In this document: positions 42,652 to 51,119 of the stretch, one piece after another | Numbering within the stretch: the stretch's first letter is position 1 | Layout: each line of letters begins with the position of its first letter | Source: DATARR01 sp036376245 | Lineage (GTDB): Bacteria; Acidobacteriota; Thermoanaerobaculia; Multivoradales; UBA5704 | DNA length: 64,000 nucleotides | Assembly (NCBI GenBank): GCA_036376245.1 | Contig: DASVAS010000026.1 | Coordinates: 124,001 to 188,000, forward strand | Direction of reading: 5' to 3' | The notes under the pieces: model-generated | Seen by the model: the letters and a program-made list of their open reading frames with translations, nothing else | Told to the model about the DNA's origin: nothing | Databases searched by the model: none | Position numbers and translations under genes: made by a program

Positions 42652-44673
42652 ATGAGTCTTTCCAGCAAAGAGCTCGAGTATCTCATCTTCGGCACGGAGC
42701 GGCAGCGGCGCTTCACGCAGGACTCACCCGTGCTTCCGGACGTCTGGCTCGAATACAACGCGAAGCCCGGCCAGCCGATCGACCTTCTGCTGACCCCCTA
42801 TAAGAACACCCCGCCCTCCGATCTGTACAAGAAGCTCCGCGAGCGGTTGCGGCTGGAGGATGAGGAGTCCCCCGGCAGGCGGCGGCAGCGGCGGATGACG
42901 TACAACGAGTCCTACGTCGTCGCCGAGCTCACCCTCGACGAGGTCATCCGGGTGGCCTTGCCGCTGACCCAATGGTGGGTGCGCTATCTCTGGCCCGAAG
43001 CCCTCCAGTATGACAAGAGCAAGGATAAGAAGGATCAGGATGTAGAGCCCGAGAAAGCGATCCCCGCGGTCGAGAAGAAAGTCCATTCATCGGCTTCCGA
43101 AGATCCGGTGGAAACCCTCCGGCACCGGATGCGGGTGCTCCTCGAGTACAGAGGAGAACTGGAAAACCTGATCCAGCGCCGCCGCAAGATGGCGGCCGCC
43201 GATTCGGAGGAGGACCTGCCGCCTCTCGATTCCTCCAACCTCAAGCCTTCCAGCGACCTGCTGTGGATGATCGAAATCGTGGGCGCGCTCCGCGCCGCGA
43301 AAGACAGACAACCTCCGCCCGATCAGGATGCCCCGCCGGTCCTCGAGACGCTGCCCCCCTCGCGGGACGTCATCGACAAGATCATGGAGCTGATGGCCGG
43401 TCTGTCGATCGAGGGCTTGAGCTCGCGGCCTCTGCTCTGGGCGGTGCAGCGGAACCGCGACGCCCGCGGCGCGATCTGGAAGTCGAGCCTCGCCGTGAAG
43501 GCGGACGCGGCCCGCCTGCTCTTCCACATCAGTTGCAAGGACTTGCGCTGGGCGATCATCGACAGCGGCATCGACGCGAGCCACCGCGCCTTCCGCACGC
43601 GCAACGAGAAAGGCGAGCAATTCGAGGAATGGCTGGTGGACGGCAAACCCAAGACCCGCGTCGTCGAGGCCTATGACTTCACACGCCTCCGCGCGATCCT
43701 CGACCCGGAAGACCCGCTGACGGTCCTTCAGAAGGACGGAGCCATCCGCTTCGACGCCGGCGACCGCAAGAAAAGGAAAGGACTCGGGGAATTCCGGAAG
43801 CTGATCGAGGAAGGCCGGATGCTCGACTGGGGACAGCTCGCCAAGCTCATCCGGGTTCCGTTCGAAACAGGTTACAAACCGCCCCGGAATCCGCATGGCA
43901 CGCACGTCGCGGGCATCCTCGGAGGCGACTGGCGGCGCGACGACGGCTTTCGGGAAGACCACGATCTGTACGGGATGTGTCCGGACATCGAGTTGATCGA
44001 TCTGCGCGTCCTGGACGACAAGGGGCAATCCGACGAGTTCACCGTTCTGGCGGCCCTGCAGTTCGTCCGCTACATGAACGGCAACCAGAACAAGCCCTAC
44101 GTGCAGGGCGTCAACATGAGCCTCAGCCTTCTCCACAACGTCATGAACTACGCCTGCGGCCGCACGCCGGTCTGCGACGAGTGCGAGCGCCTCATCAACA
44201 ACGGCACCGTCGTCGTGGCGGCGGCGGGCAACGAGGGGTACAGATCGGTTCTGACCAACAAGGGGACCAGCGACAGCTATCAGGACATCAGCATCACCGA
44301 TCCCGGCAACGCCGAGGACGTGATCACCGTCGGCGCCACGCACCGCAACCGGCCGTTCTCCTACGGCGTCTCCTACTTCTCCAGCCGCGGCCCCACGGGC
44401 GACGGCCGCATCAAACCGGACCTCGTCGCCCCCGGCGAGAAGATCACCGGCCCGGTGCCTGACAACGGCATCGACACCTTCGACGGCACCAGCATGGCGG
44501 CCCCCCACGTCAGCGGCGCCGCGGCCATGCTGATGGCCCGCCATGACGAGCTCATCGGAGACCCGATGCGGATCAAGAAGATTCTTTGCGACACCGCGAC
44601 CGATCTCGGCCGCGGCAGGATGTTCCAGGGCCACGGCATGCTCGACGTGCTGCGCGCCCTTCAGTCCGTCTGA
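42652..44673 (+). CDS. Subtilisin-like (S8) serine protease with unusual N-terminal region
   Basis: 673 residues from the ATG at 42652 (AGGTGA upstream). No signal peptide, so it probably acts in the cytoplasm. Residues 1-295 do not resemble an I9 propeptide; they contain charged helical stretches and linkers. The S8 domain follows: Asp304 in WAIIDSGIDAS, His415 in NPHGTHVAG, oxyanion Asn in VAAAGNEGY and Ser614 in DGTSMAAPHVSG. About 110 residues separate Asp and His, far more than in subtilisin, so a Lys/Glu-rich insertion is present. The MBL-fold gene starts 14 bp downstream. No ATPase is adjacent. Confidence 0.93.
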   Translation: MSLSSKELEYLIFGTERQRRFTQDSPVLPDVWLEYNAKPGQPIDLLLTPYKNTPPSDLYKKLRERLRLEDEESPGRRRQRRMTYNESYVVAELTLDEVIRVALPLTQWWVRYLWPEALQYDKSKDKKDQDVEPEKAIPAVEKKVHSSASEDPVETLRHRMRVLLEYRGELENLIQRRRKMAAADSEEDLPPLDSSNLKPSSDLLWMIEIVGALRAAKDRQPPPDQDAPPVLETLPPSRDVIDKIMELMAGLSIEGLSSRPLLWAVQRNRDARGAIWKSSLAVKADAARLLFHISCKDLRWAIIDSGIDASHRAFRTRNEKGEQFEEWLVDGKPKTRVVEAYDFTRLRAILDPEDPLTVLQKDGAIRFDAGDRKKRKGLGEFRKLIEEGRMLDWGQLAKLIRVPFETGYKPPRNPHGTHVAGILGGDWRRDDGFREDHDLYGMCPDIELIDLRVLDDKGQSDEFTVLAALQFVRYMNGNQNKPYVQGVNMSLSLLHNVMNYACGRTPVCDECERLINNGTVVVAAAGNEGYRSVLTNKGTSDSYQDISITDPGNAEDVITVGATHRNRPFSYGVSYFSSRGPTGDGRIKPDLVAPGEKITGPVPDNGIDTFDGTSMAAPHVSGAAAMLMARHDELIGDPMRIKKILCDTATDLGRGRMFQGHGMLDVLRALQSV

Positions 44674-44687
44674 ACAGGAGACCCGGC

Positions 44688-45872
44688 ATGCCGCTCTTCA
44701 CCCTGGAAGCCGTCCGCGCCAAGCATGGCGACAGCCTGATCCTTCATTACGGCCCCGAGAACCAGCCGCGCTTCATCCTGATTGACGGCGGTCCGCCCGG
44801 CGTCTACCAGGATTTCCTCCGCCCGCGGCTGAAGGAGATCCGCGGACACTGGTATGAGGACAAAGCCCTGCCATTGGAAATGGTGATGGTGAGCCACATC
44901 GACGCCGATCACATCGACGGCATCCTCGATCTCACCGACGAATTGATCGAAAACGAGAACGATCGACTCTGTGACATCGGCGTCTTGTGGCACAACAGCT
45001 TCGACGAGGTCGTGGGCAACCGGGAGCAGGATCTCGTCTCCAAGCTGCCGAAGGGATTGGTCAAGGCGGCTTCGCTGGATGACATCCCGGGGGAGTTCGA
45101 AAAAGGGGACCGGTTCGCGGCGGCGATCGCGGCCAGCGTCACCCAGGGCAGGAAGCTCCGCCGCAACGCCGAGCGCCTGGGACTTCCCGTCAACGATCCC
45201 TTCGCGGGGCTCGTCTCTTCGGACATCATGATCCAGGGGAAGAAGACGACCGCCCGTTTCAACTGGGGGGACGGCCTGACGCTGACGGTGCTGGGGCCCG
45301 GCCGCGACCGGATCCTGGAGCTGCACAAGAAGTGGGAAGCGGAGCTCATCAAGAAGGGGCCACTGGCGGCCATCGCCGCGGGGTACGAGGACACCTCTCC
45401 CTACAACCTCTCCAGCATCGTGGTCCTGGCCGAGTCGGGCGGAAAGAAGATGCTGCTGACCGGCGACGCCCGCGGCGACTACATCCTGACGGCGCTCGAA
45501 GAAGCCGGCCTGCTGGAAAAAGACGGGGAGGACGCGCTCAAGGTGGACCTCCTGAAGATGCCGCACCATGGGAGCCATCACAACGTCGAAGATGGCTTCT
45601 TCCAGAGGATCATCGCCGACCACTACGTCATCTCGGGAGACGGCGGCTACGGCAATCCTGAAGAGGAGGCTCTCAAGATGATCGTCGACTCCCGGCAGGA
45701 CGACGGCTTCACTGTCTGGATGACCTACCGGGAAGGCCGGGAAGACCTGAAGAAGAAGCTCGACAAGTTCCTGGCCGCCCGCAAGAAGCAGAAGCGCAAG
45801 TTCGGCGTCGAGTTCTGCCCGGACGGCCAGAATTCAATGAAGATCGACCTGCTGGGGAAAGTGGATTACTGA
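44688..45872 (+). CDS. MBL-fold hydrolase, partner of the S8 protease
   Basis: 394 residues from the ATG at 44688 with AGGAG upstream. The first strand, TLEAVRAKHGDSLILHYG, and ILIDGG resemble the ComEC/Rec2-like MBL group. The metal motif is SHIDADHIDG, i.e. H-x-D-x-D-H in place of H-x-H-x-D-H; LLTGDARGDY and KMPHHGSHHN supply the later ligands. No signal peptide or membrane helix, so it is a soluble cytoplasmic enzyme, perhaps a nuclease or phosphodiesterase. Its tight placement after the protease gene points to a joint function. Confidence 0.9.
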   Translation: MPLFTLEAVRAKHGDSLILHYGPENQPRFILIDGGPPGVYQDFLRPRLKEIRGHWYEDKALPLEMVMVSHIDADHIDGILDLTDELIENENDRLCDIGVLWHNSFDEVVGNREQDLVSKLPKGLVKAASLDDIPGEFEKGDRFAAAIAASVTQGRKLRRNAERLGLPVNDPFAGLVSSDIMIQGKKTTARFNWGDGLTLTVLGPGRDRILELHKKWEAELIKKGPLAAIAAGYEDTSPYNLSSIVVLAESGGKKMLLTGDARGDYILTALEEAGLLEKDGEDALKVDLLKMPHHGSHHNVEDGFFQRIIADHYVISGDGGYGNPEEEALKMIVDSRQDDGFTVWMTYREGREDLKKKLDKFLAARKKQKRKFGVEFCPDGQNSMKIDLLGKVDY

Positions 45873-45877
45873 GAGGC

Positions 45878-46369
45878 TCAGGCTTCGCCTGCTTCCTCCA
45901 GAACCGTTTCGATCAACGCTTCGGTCAGATGCATGGTCGTCCTGCGCAGGTCCGCGATAACCGGGGAGACTCTGGAGAGCAAGCCTTCTTGCTTGGCTCT
46001 CACGAGGACGCCAAGCGTCCCGGTATACGTTACCTTGTTCAGGTGGGCGATCCGCCGTCCCAGCCTGTCGTCCAGAATCAACAAGCTTCCCGGATTGGCC
46101 ACCGCCAGGGCGATGGCTTCCGCTTCGCCTGCGCCGAGATCCATCACGACCGGCAGCAAGCTCACGTCACGGAGAGGCCGTATCTCCAGCCAATCCAGCG
46201 CGTCCAACTCCGGGACGGCAATGCCCTGCTCAGCACCAGTCCGTAACTCCTCCTGAACAGCAACGGGGATCTGAACCCGGCCATAGAGCTTCTGGAGTAG
46301 GTCAAGTTGTCCGACCTGGTAGAGATACAGCAGAGGCGAGGTGTTGCAGATGACCAGGCGGTCAGGCAT
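45878..46369 (-). CDS. DUF3368 PIN-like toxin
   Basis: 163 residues. CNTSPLLYLYQVGQLDLLQKL, cited in part (CNTSPLLYL), is the N-terminal mark of DUF3368; acidic residues in VQEELRTG, GAGEAEAIALA and LILDDRLGRRIA complete the PIN-like site. It overlaps the UPF0175 gene by 8 bp. It converges on the MBL gene with 5 bp between the stops, closing the right flank of the island. Confidence 0.9.
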   Translation of the reverse strand: MPDRLVICNTSPLLYLYQVGQLDLLQKLYGRVQIPVAVQEELRTGAEQGIAVPELDALDWLEIRPLRDVSLLPVVMDLGAGEAEAIALAVANPGSLLILDDRLGRRIAHLNKVTYTGTLGVLVRAKQEGLLSRVSPVIADLRRTTMHLTEALIETVLEEAGEA

Positions 46370-46613
46370 TGAGGATGTCCTGCCTCAACTCCTCGGGTGT
46401 CGTCTGGAAGGGAGAGACCTGGAAATGGCGTAAGGCGAGCAGGAATTCCACTCGCGTCATGCCCGCCAGTTGCGCCGCACGCCCAGAAGACAGCTTCCCC
46501 AACTCGAAGAGCTTGACCGCTGCCAAGACCTTCAGGTCGCGGGCGAAGGATTCCGCGTCCGTCTTCAGACTGATCAGCGTCTCCTCGGGGATGTCCAACT
46601 GAACCGCGCTCAT
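46362..46613 (-). CDS. UPF0175 antitoxin
   Basis: 83 residues from an ATG preceded by GGAGGTGATGGT. LGKLSSGRAAQLAGMTRVEFL is the conserved UPF0175 helix-turn-helix, cited in part (SGRAAQLAGMTR); the N-terminal VQLDIPEETL is a beta strand. UPF0175-DUF3368 pairs are well known toxin-antitoxin modules. The antitoxin gene comes first and overlaps the toxin gene. Confidence 0.9.
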   Translation of the reverse strand: MSAVQLDIPEETLISLKTDAESFARDLKVLAAVKLFELGKLSSGRAAQLAGMTRVEFLLALRHFQVSPFQTTPEELRQDILNA

Positions 46614-46792
46614 ACCATCACCTCCAAACCTACCCAGTCTACTATGGTATCCGGTCCTTGCCTGCCGCCCCCATCCAACAAGGAAAAGATGGCTGTAACT
46701 TTCCCCGCCCCTCCTTCGCCCAACAGGACGAGACGGACGTAGTACACTCACTCTAGACACCGTCAACCCTTTATGGGAAAGGAGTTCCTCGT

Positions 46793-47245
46793 ATGAACAG
46801 GAAGCTTCTGGTCGTCTGCATGTTCGCGCTGGTACTGGTGGGCCTCTCCTCGACTTCCATGGCCGACCCGGGCCGTGGAGCCAATGTGCTGTGCTACATC
46901 TGGGCGAACAACGCGTCGTCGACGATCGGCGCGGCCTACACGCCCAGCAACGTCTACTCCTACAACGCCGTCGGCAGGGCCAACGCCAACAGCGTCACGC
47001 GGACCGCGGTCGGCACCTACACGGTCACCTGCAAGGGAGTCGGCGGCGGCTCGCTGTTCTCGGGCAGCGGCAGTTGGGGTCCCGGCGGCCACGTCCAGGT
47101 CACGGCCTACGGCTCCGAGGACGCCGACTACTGCAAGGTCGTGAACTGGACCACGGGCGGCGCCGACTTCAGCGCCAACGTGCGGTGCTACAACCACACC
47201 GGCGCCCTCTCCGACAGCCGCTTCGACCTGCTGTTCGTCTGGTAA
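46793..47245 (+). CDS. Small secreted hypothetical protein
   Basis: 150 residues from an ATG with AAAGGAG upstream. Signal peptide at 1-24 (ALVLVGLSSTSMA). The mature part is beta-rich and Gly/Ser-rich with five Cys; the pattern TYTVTCKGVG, VQVTAYGSEDADYCKVVNW and RFDLLFVW is one I associate with secreted beta-repeat proteins of soil bacteria, without known function. It stands alone between the toxin-antitoxin pair and the winged-helix gene. Confidence 0.75.
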   Translation: MNRKLLVVCMFALVLVGLSSTSMADPGRGANVLCYIWANNASSTIGAAYTPSNVYSYNAVGRANANSVTRTAVGTYTVTCKGVGGGSLFSGSGSWGPGGHVQVTAYGSEDADYCKVVNWTTGGADFSANVRCYNHTGALSDSRFDLLFVW

Positions 47246-47257
47246 CCTCCGGGGTCG

Positions 47258-47668
47258 ATGACCCGCGAAGAGTACGAGCGCGAGCGGCAACGTCTCGAAG
47301 ACCAGCTCCGCGCCGACGTCGAGCTACTCCAGACCGCCCACCAGGCAAGACTCAGAGCCCTGGAGGCGGTCTGGCGGTCTTCGGGCTCTCCTACCGAGGG
47401 GGCGGCTCAGTCCAATCCCCGGCGGCGGGAAAGAGGCGGCGAAGGGGAGCTCGACGACAAGGTGGAGGCCGCGCTGGAGCGTCTGCCTCGGGAGTTCTCC
47501 AGCAGGGATCTGCGCCGGGAGCTGGGGTTCTCGCCCAACCGCAGCTCTCTGCACCGCGCGCTGCGCCGCCTGGAAGAAAACGGAGCCCTCGCGGTCCTAC
47601 AGTTCGGCACCGGACGCCGGCCGGCGCTCTACCGCAAGACGGAACGTTCCAACGGCTCTCCCGGCTGA
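47258..47668 (+). CDS. Coiled-coil / winged-helix protein
   Basis: 136 residues, starting 12 bp after the secreted protein gene. Residues 1-40 form a charged coiled coil (EEYERERQRLEDQL); a Gly/Arg linker follows. Residues about 70-128 look like a winged helix (FSSRDLRRELGFSPNRSSLHRALRRLEENGAL), here cited in part, with the wing LQFGTGRRPALYR. A DNA-binding regulator is likely. The first of five GGAA-nn-TTCC sites lies in its last codons and the rest follow within 250 bp, so it may bind them (inference). Confidence 0.65.
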   Translation: MTREEYERERQRLEDQLRADVELLQTAHQARLRALEAVWRSSGSPTEGAAQSNPRRRERGGEGELDDKVEAALERLPREFSSRDLRRELGFSPNRSSLHRALRRLEENGALAVLQFGTGRRPALYRKTERSNGSPG

Positions 47669-47911
47669 CGGAGAGGCGGTAGAACGCTCCAGCGGCTTCC
47701 GGAGACGTCTACGAGGCTCCGCGACGCCGCCGGAGCGATAAAAATCGTCCCGGAAGCTCCGGAATGTTCCAAGAGCGTTTAAAACCTCCGAACAGCCATA
47801 AAAACGACGTACAAGCTTCCGGAATGTTCCAAGAGCGCTTTGGAACGTTCCGGATGCTTGTTTGGAGGCCATAGCGGATAAAAATCGTCGCGGAAGCTGT
47901 TGGAACATTCC
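47641..47911. promoter_or_regulatory. Cluster of five GGAA-nn-TTCC palindromes
   Basis: Sites at 47641-47650 (GGAACGTTCC), 47761-47770 (GGAATGTTCC), 47821-47830 (GGAATGTTCC), 47842-47851 (GGAACGTTCC) and 47902-47911 (GGAACATTCC). Spacings are 120, 60, 21 and 60 bp. The motifs ATAAAAATCGT and GAAGCTCCGGAA recur between them. Confidence 0.7.
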
Positions 47912-47994
47912 GGAAGCTCCGCGGCCGTTTTTTACGCTCCGCAGCCGTTTTTTATGCTCCGCGACCGTTTTTCAGGCTCCGCAACCGTAGCGAA
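47912..47994. repeat. Tandem 20-bp repeats, GCTCCGC-rCCGTTTTT type
   Basis: Four consecutive imperfect copies of about 20 bp (GCTCCGCGGCCGTTTTTTAC and relatives). Together with the preceding palindromes this fills the 333-bp gap between the winged-helix gene and the ATP-grasp-like gene; no coding sequence is apparent. Confidence 0.75.
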
Positions 47995-48001
47995 CGCCGA
48001 T

Positions 48002-49186
48002 TCACTCCGGCGGGTGATACGCCAGGCTCGCGCCGACCCAGGTCTTGGCCTTGTTGAAGTCGACGCCCATCATCTTCCCCTTGCTCATGCGGACGAGGTT
48101 GTTGACCAGCCGCGGGCGGTCCTTCCAGACGAACATCATGCGGACCTCGGCCTTGGCAGGCTCGTCCGGCGTCTCGAAGACGGGGGCGTAGTCGACCTTC
48201 TTCTGGAGGATGAAGTTCTCCGGGTCCTTCAGCGAGCGCAGACGCTCCGGCGAGGGTCCCATCTCCACCCCCAGGCCGGCGAAGGAGAAGAGGGGCTTGA
48301 GGACGTAGTTTTCCAGGTCCTCGGGGTACTCCTGGAGATCGCTGACGAACCAGGTCGGCGGGCAGTAGCGGCTGCGGATGAAGGGGAGGGAGAACTTGCT
48401 GATCTTGAGGTACCAGTTCGGGTGGCCCACCCATTCGACGTCCAACTCGCGGCGGAAGATGTGGGAGAGGTCGAGCCCCTTGCGATCCACCTCGTCGAAG
48501 ATCACCCGGTTGTAGATACGCCGGATGGGGATCTCCCGGCCGCCGTCCCTGTAAAAAAGCCGGCCGCCGCGCTCGGTCACCTTCGTGGCGCAGACGGTGC
48601 GGATGCCCGTGAGCTGTTCGGTGACGGCAAAGTCGATCTGGGTCTTCTGCTTCTCCGGCTCGATCTCCAGCAGGACTACGTTCTCGGGGTCGCAATTCCC
48701 CACGATCACGTCCCGCAGGACATCCGGATAGGTCTGCGCGGTCAGGCCGCCGAAGTAGGGCGACCAGCTATCCGGGACCGCCGGGAAGTGGAAGCGGAAC
48801 TCCTTCTCCAGCAGCCACTGGAAGCCGTAGAGGGATGGAAATCCTTGCAGCTCGATGAGCCGGGGGGTGAACGCGCCGTCCTCGCCACGGACGATCGCGA
48901 AGTCCACCTGGAAGAAGACGGTATGCCCTTCATCTCCTGGCACGGCCAGCTCGGGCGGCACCGCCCGGCCCGCCTGCTTCAGGTACTCCTCGGAGGTGAC
49001 GATCGCCAGCACCTCGTGGGAGGCCTCGATCAGCTCCCGGGTGAGAGCCTCGGAGAGGAAGATGGGCGTCTCGGAGATGCGGAAGCCGGGCGGAACGCCC
49101 GCGTCCCGCTCCAGATCCCGGAGCATCTCCTCATAGCGCTCCTGGGTGAAGGCGGCGTTGTAGGCGCGGCGGACGTCGGGAACCAT
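48002..49186 (-). CDS. Conserved protein, ATP-grasp-like
   Basis: 394 residues, soluble. The sequence VFFQVDFAIVRGEDG, LIELQGFPSLYGFQ and NYVLKPLFSFAGLGV resembles atypical ATP-grasp proteins related to circularly permuted glutathionylspermidine-synthetase-like enzymes (KPLFSFAG would be the ATP-binding Lys region). If so it joins a carboxylate and an amine using ATP. I cannot assign a substrate and no metabolic neighbour helps. The start ATG lacks a strong ribosome binding site. Confidence 0.6.
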   Translation of the reverse strand: MVPDVRRAYNAAFTQERYEEMLRDLERDAGVPPGFRISETPIFLSEALTRELIEASHEVLAIVTSEEYLKQAGRAVPPELAVPGDEGHTVFFQVDFAIVRGEDGAFTPRLIELQGFPSLYGFQWLLEKEFRFHFPAVPDSWSPYFGGLTAQTYPDVLRDVIVGNCDPENVVLLEIEPEKQKTQIDFAVTEQLTGIRTVCATKVTERGGRLFYRDGGREIPIRRIYNRVIFDEVDRKGLDLSHIFRRELDVEWVGHPNWYLKISKFSLPFIRSRYCPPTWFVSDLQEYPEDLENYVLKPLFSFAGLGVEMGPSPERLRSLKDPENFILQKKVDYAPVFETPDEPAKAEVRMMFVWKDRPRLVNNLVRMSKGKMMGVDFNKAKTWVGASLAYHPPE

Positions 49187-49207
49187 GGCGGGCGGATTCT
49201 ATCCTGA

Positions 49208-49439
49208 ACCCTCACCCCAACCCTCCCCCAGCCTCCCCCCACCTTCCGGGAGAGGGCGCCCCCACCCGGCCCTCACTCCCCCTACCCCCTCTCTCCCGAC
49301 CCCTCCCTCCCACACCACACCGGGAGAGAGGGGAAAGGACAGGGCCAGAAAAAGTTCTTCTTCGCTAACCTCTCCCTCCTCTCCCGGTGTGGTGTGGGAG
49401 GGAGGGGTCGGGAGAGGAGGGCCGGGGAGGTGAGGGCTC
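49208..49439. repeat. CCCTCTCCC-family palindrome, locus 4
   Basis: Main arms near 49287-49330 and 49370-49428: CCCGACCCCTCCCTCCCAC and its inverse, closing on CACCGGGAGAG / CTCTCCCGGTG. Very close to locus 5 at 58380. It fills the 251-bp gap between the ATP-grasp-like and GGDEF genes. Confidence 0.9.
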
Positions 49440-50343
49440 AGTCCGACAACGCGCCCTCCAGGAGGCGCCGCCTGGGTCCGCGTAAGCTGACGCCCTTGTC
49501 GCGCGGGCGGCGTTCGAAGAGACGGATCTGCAACAGCTCGCGGTCGGCGTGGTCGATGGTCCGCTCCAGGCTCTCGGTGCCGTGGCGGTTGGCCCAGCCG
49601 AGGGAGAACGAGGGGATGCCCTGCTCGGCGGCGGTGTCCCGGAGGCGCTGCCCCACTTCCGCGACGAAGCGGGCCGAGGCTCCCAGCAGCAGGAGGAGGA
49701 ACTCGTCGCCTCCCATCCGCACGACCGCGTCCTCGACGCGGGCGTTCTGCTGCAGGAAGCGGCTCACCTTGATCAGCACTTCGTCGCCCGCCTGATGGCC
49801 GTACTCGTCATTGAACCGCTTGAAGTTGTCCACGTCCACGACGATGGCTCCCCAGGTGTCGTAGCCGGTGATCTGCTTCTGGATCTCCTTGAGGAACCTG
49901 CGGTTGAAGCACCCGGTGAGGGGATCGCGCAGGCTGGCCTCGTGGAAGCGGCTCTCGAGCTGCTTGCGGTGGGTGATGTCGACCAGGATGCCGTGGTAGA
50001 GGGTGTCGCCCGTCTCGTTGTCGCGGACCACGTGGCAGGTGTCGAGCACGGTCCGCTCCTGGCCGTCCGGCCGGCGGAGGACGATCTCGAACTCGCGCAC
50101 TCCTCCCTGCTGGGCCAGCAATTCCAACTCGCGGGCGCGGGCGGCCGGGTCGGCGAACAGGTCGCGCGCGTGGTGGCTCCGCAGCTCGTCCAGGGAAGCG
50201 ACTCCGAAAATCTCCAGACAGGCGGGGTTGGCGTCGAGGATCTCCCCGGTCTCGCTGGTGATGTAGATCCCCTCCTGCAACTTCAGGACGAGCTGGCGCA
50301 GCGTCTCCGGGTCCTGCAGACTTCGGTAGCGTCCTTGGGGCAT
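49438..50343 (-). CDS. PAS-GGDEF diguanylate cyclase
   Basis: 301 residues, soluble. PAS domain at about 10-125 (LQEGIYITSETGEILDANPA, cited in part: YITSETGEILDANPA) and PAC; the GGDEF domain at about 135-295 has DPLTGCFNRRFL, VDVDNFKRFNDEYGHQAGDE and the active site RMGGDEF. An inhibitory-site RxxD (RVED) sits five residues before GGDEF, so product inhibition is likely. It makes cyclic di-GMP from GTP in response to a PAS-sensed signal. Confidence 0.95.
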   Translation of the reverse strand: MPQGRYRSLQDPETLRQLVLKLQEGIYITSETGEILDANPACLEIFGVASLDELRSHHARDLFADPAARARELELLAQQGGVREFEIVLRRPDGQERTVLDTCHVVRDNETGDTLYHGILVDITHRKQLESRFHEASLRDPLTGCFNRRFLKEIQKQITGYDTWGAIVVDVDNFKRFNDEYGHQAGDEVLIKVSRFLQQNARVEDAVVRMGGDEFLLLLLGASARFVAEVGQRLRDTAAEQGIPSFSLGWANRHGTESLERTIDHADRELLQIRLFERRPRDKGVSLRGPRRRLLEGALSD

Positions 50344-50504
50344 GTCGGGCTCCTGGCGAGAAAGTGCTCGCCCAAGGCGTTATGCAACTCCTATAGGCAA
50401 AATCGGGGCCAGGTGGGCGGACGGAATCCCCGCGACCGGCGGACGCGTTACCCGTGTGCCGCGGCCCGGTCCCGATCTCGGCACGCCTCCAGAGAGTATT
50501 TTAG

Positions 50505-51026
50505 ATGATTCGATGGATAATTGCTCCAGCGCTGCTCCTGGCCGCTCTGCCGGCCGCCGCGCAGTCCTCCCCCGCCTGTCCCAAGGGCGGGATCGTGCGG
50601 GAGACCGATCCGGAGACGGGCGCCCTGATCCTGAAGACCGCGCTCACCCCGAAGGCCGACAGCTTCGATCCCCTCCTCGTCTGGGCCTCGGACGAGCCCG
50701 ACGAGGTGACCTTCGTAGTCATGGGGAACGCGGCGGCGCCGAAGTACGGGAAGTGCCACACGCTGGCCCTGCTGGCGGACGGCCGCGCCGTGCCGCTGGG
50801 CGCGTCCCGGTACGACGGGGCGAACAGCGGCGACCGGGTGCTGGAGTACGTGGCGGCGGATCTCGCCTGGGCCGAGGCCGAGAAGCTGGCTACGGTGAAA
50901 GGGATCACCTACAAGCTCTGCAAAGACGACCGCCCGGCGGAGGCGAAGTTCGTCTGTCAGGCGCGGGAGGTGATCGAGGCGGCGGGGGCTTGGAGAAAGG
51001 AACAGGCGGGGAAGCTACGTCCTTAG
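50505..51026 (+). CDS. Exported hypothetical protein
   Basis: 173 residues with a signal peptide (IIAPALLLAALPAAAQ). The mature protein has four Cys (SPACPKGG, GKCHTL, KLCKDD, FVCQ) that could form two disulfides. No catalytic motif is visible. Single gene, convergent with metH, from which it is separated by a hairpin at 51037-51114. Confidence 0.65.
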   Translation: MIRWIIAPALLLAALPAAAQSSPACPKGGIVRETDPETGALILKTALTPKADSFDPLLVWASDEPDEVTFVVMGNAAAPKYGKCHTLALLADGRAVPLGASRYDGANSGDRVLEYVAADLAWAEAEKLATVKGITYKLCKDDRPAEAKFVCQAREVIEAAGAWRKEQAGKLRP

Positions 51027-51036
51027 CCCGCGGGAT

Positions 51037-51114
51037 CCCTGGGAGCGCCGGCGTCCCGCCGGCAAACTTACTAAAAACTAATTAGTTGCCGGCGGGACGC
51101 CGGCGGTCCCAGGG
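51037..51114. terminator. Long hairpin between convergent genes
   Basis: 29-bp arms (51037-51065 and 51086-51114) match with one mismatch; the core is GCCGGCGTCCCGCCGGCAA and its complement around an AT-rich 20-nt loop. Position between two stops suggests a bidirectional terminator; it may also be a dispersed repeat. Confidence 0.7.
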
Positions 51115-51119
51115 GAAAA

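Noticed and set aside
47912..47994. Tandem 20-bp repeats as a CRISPR array
   Set aside because: Copies are contiguous with no spacers.
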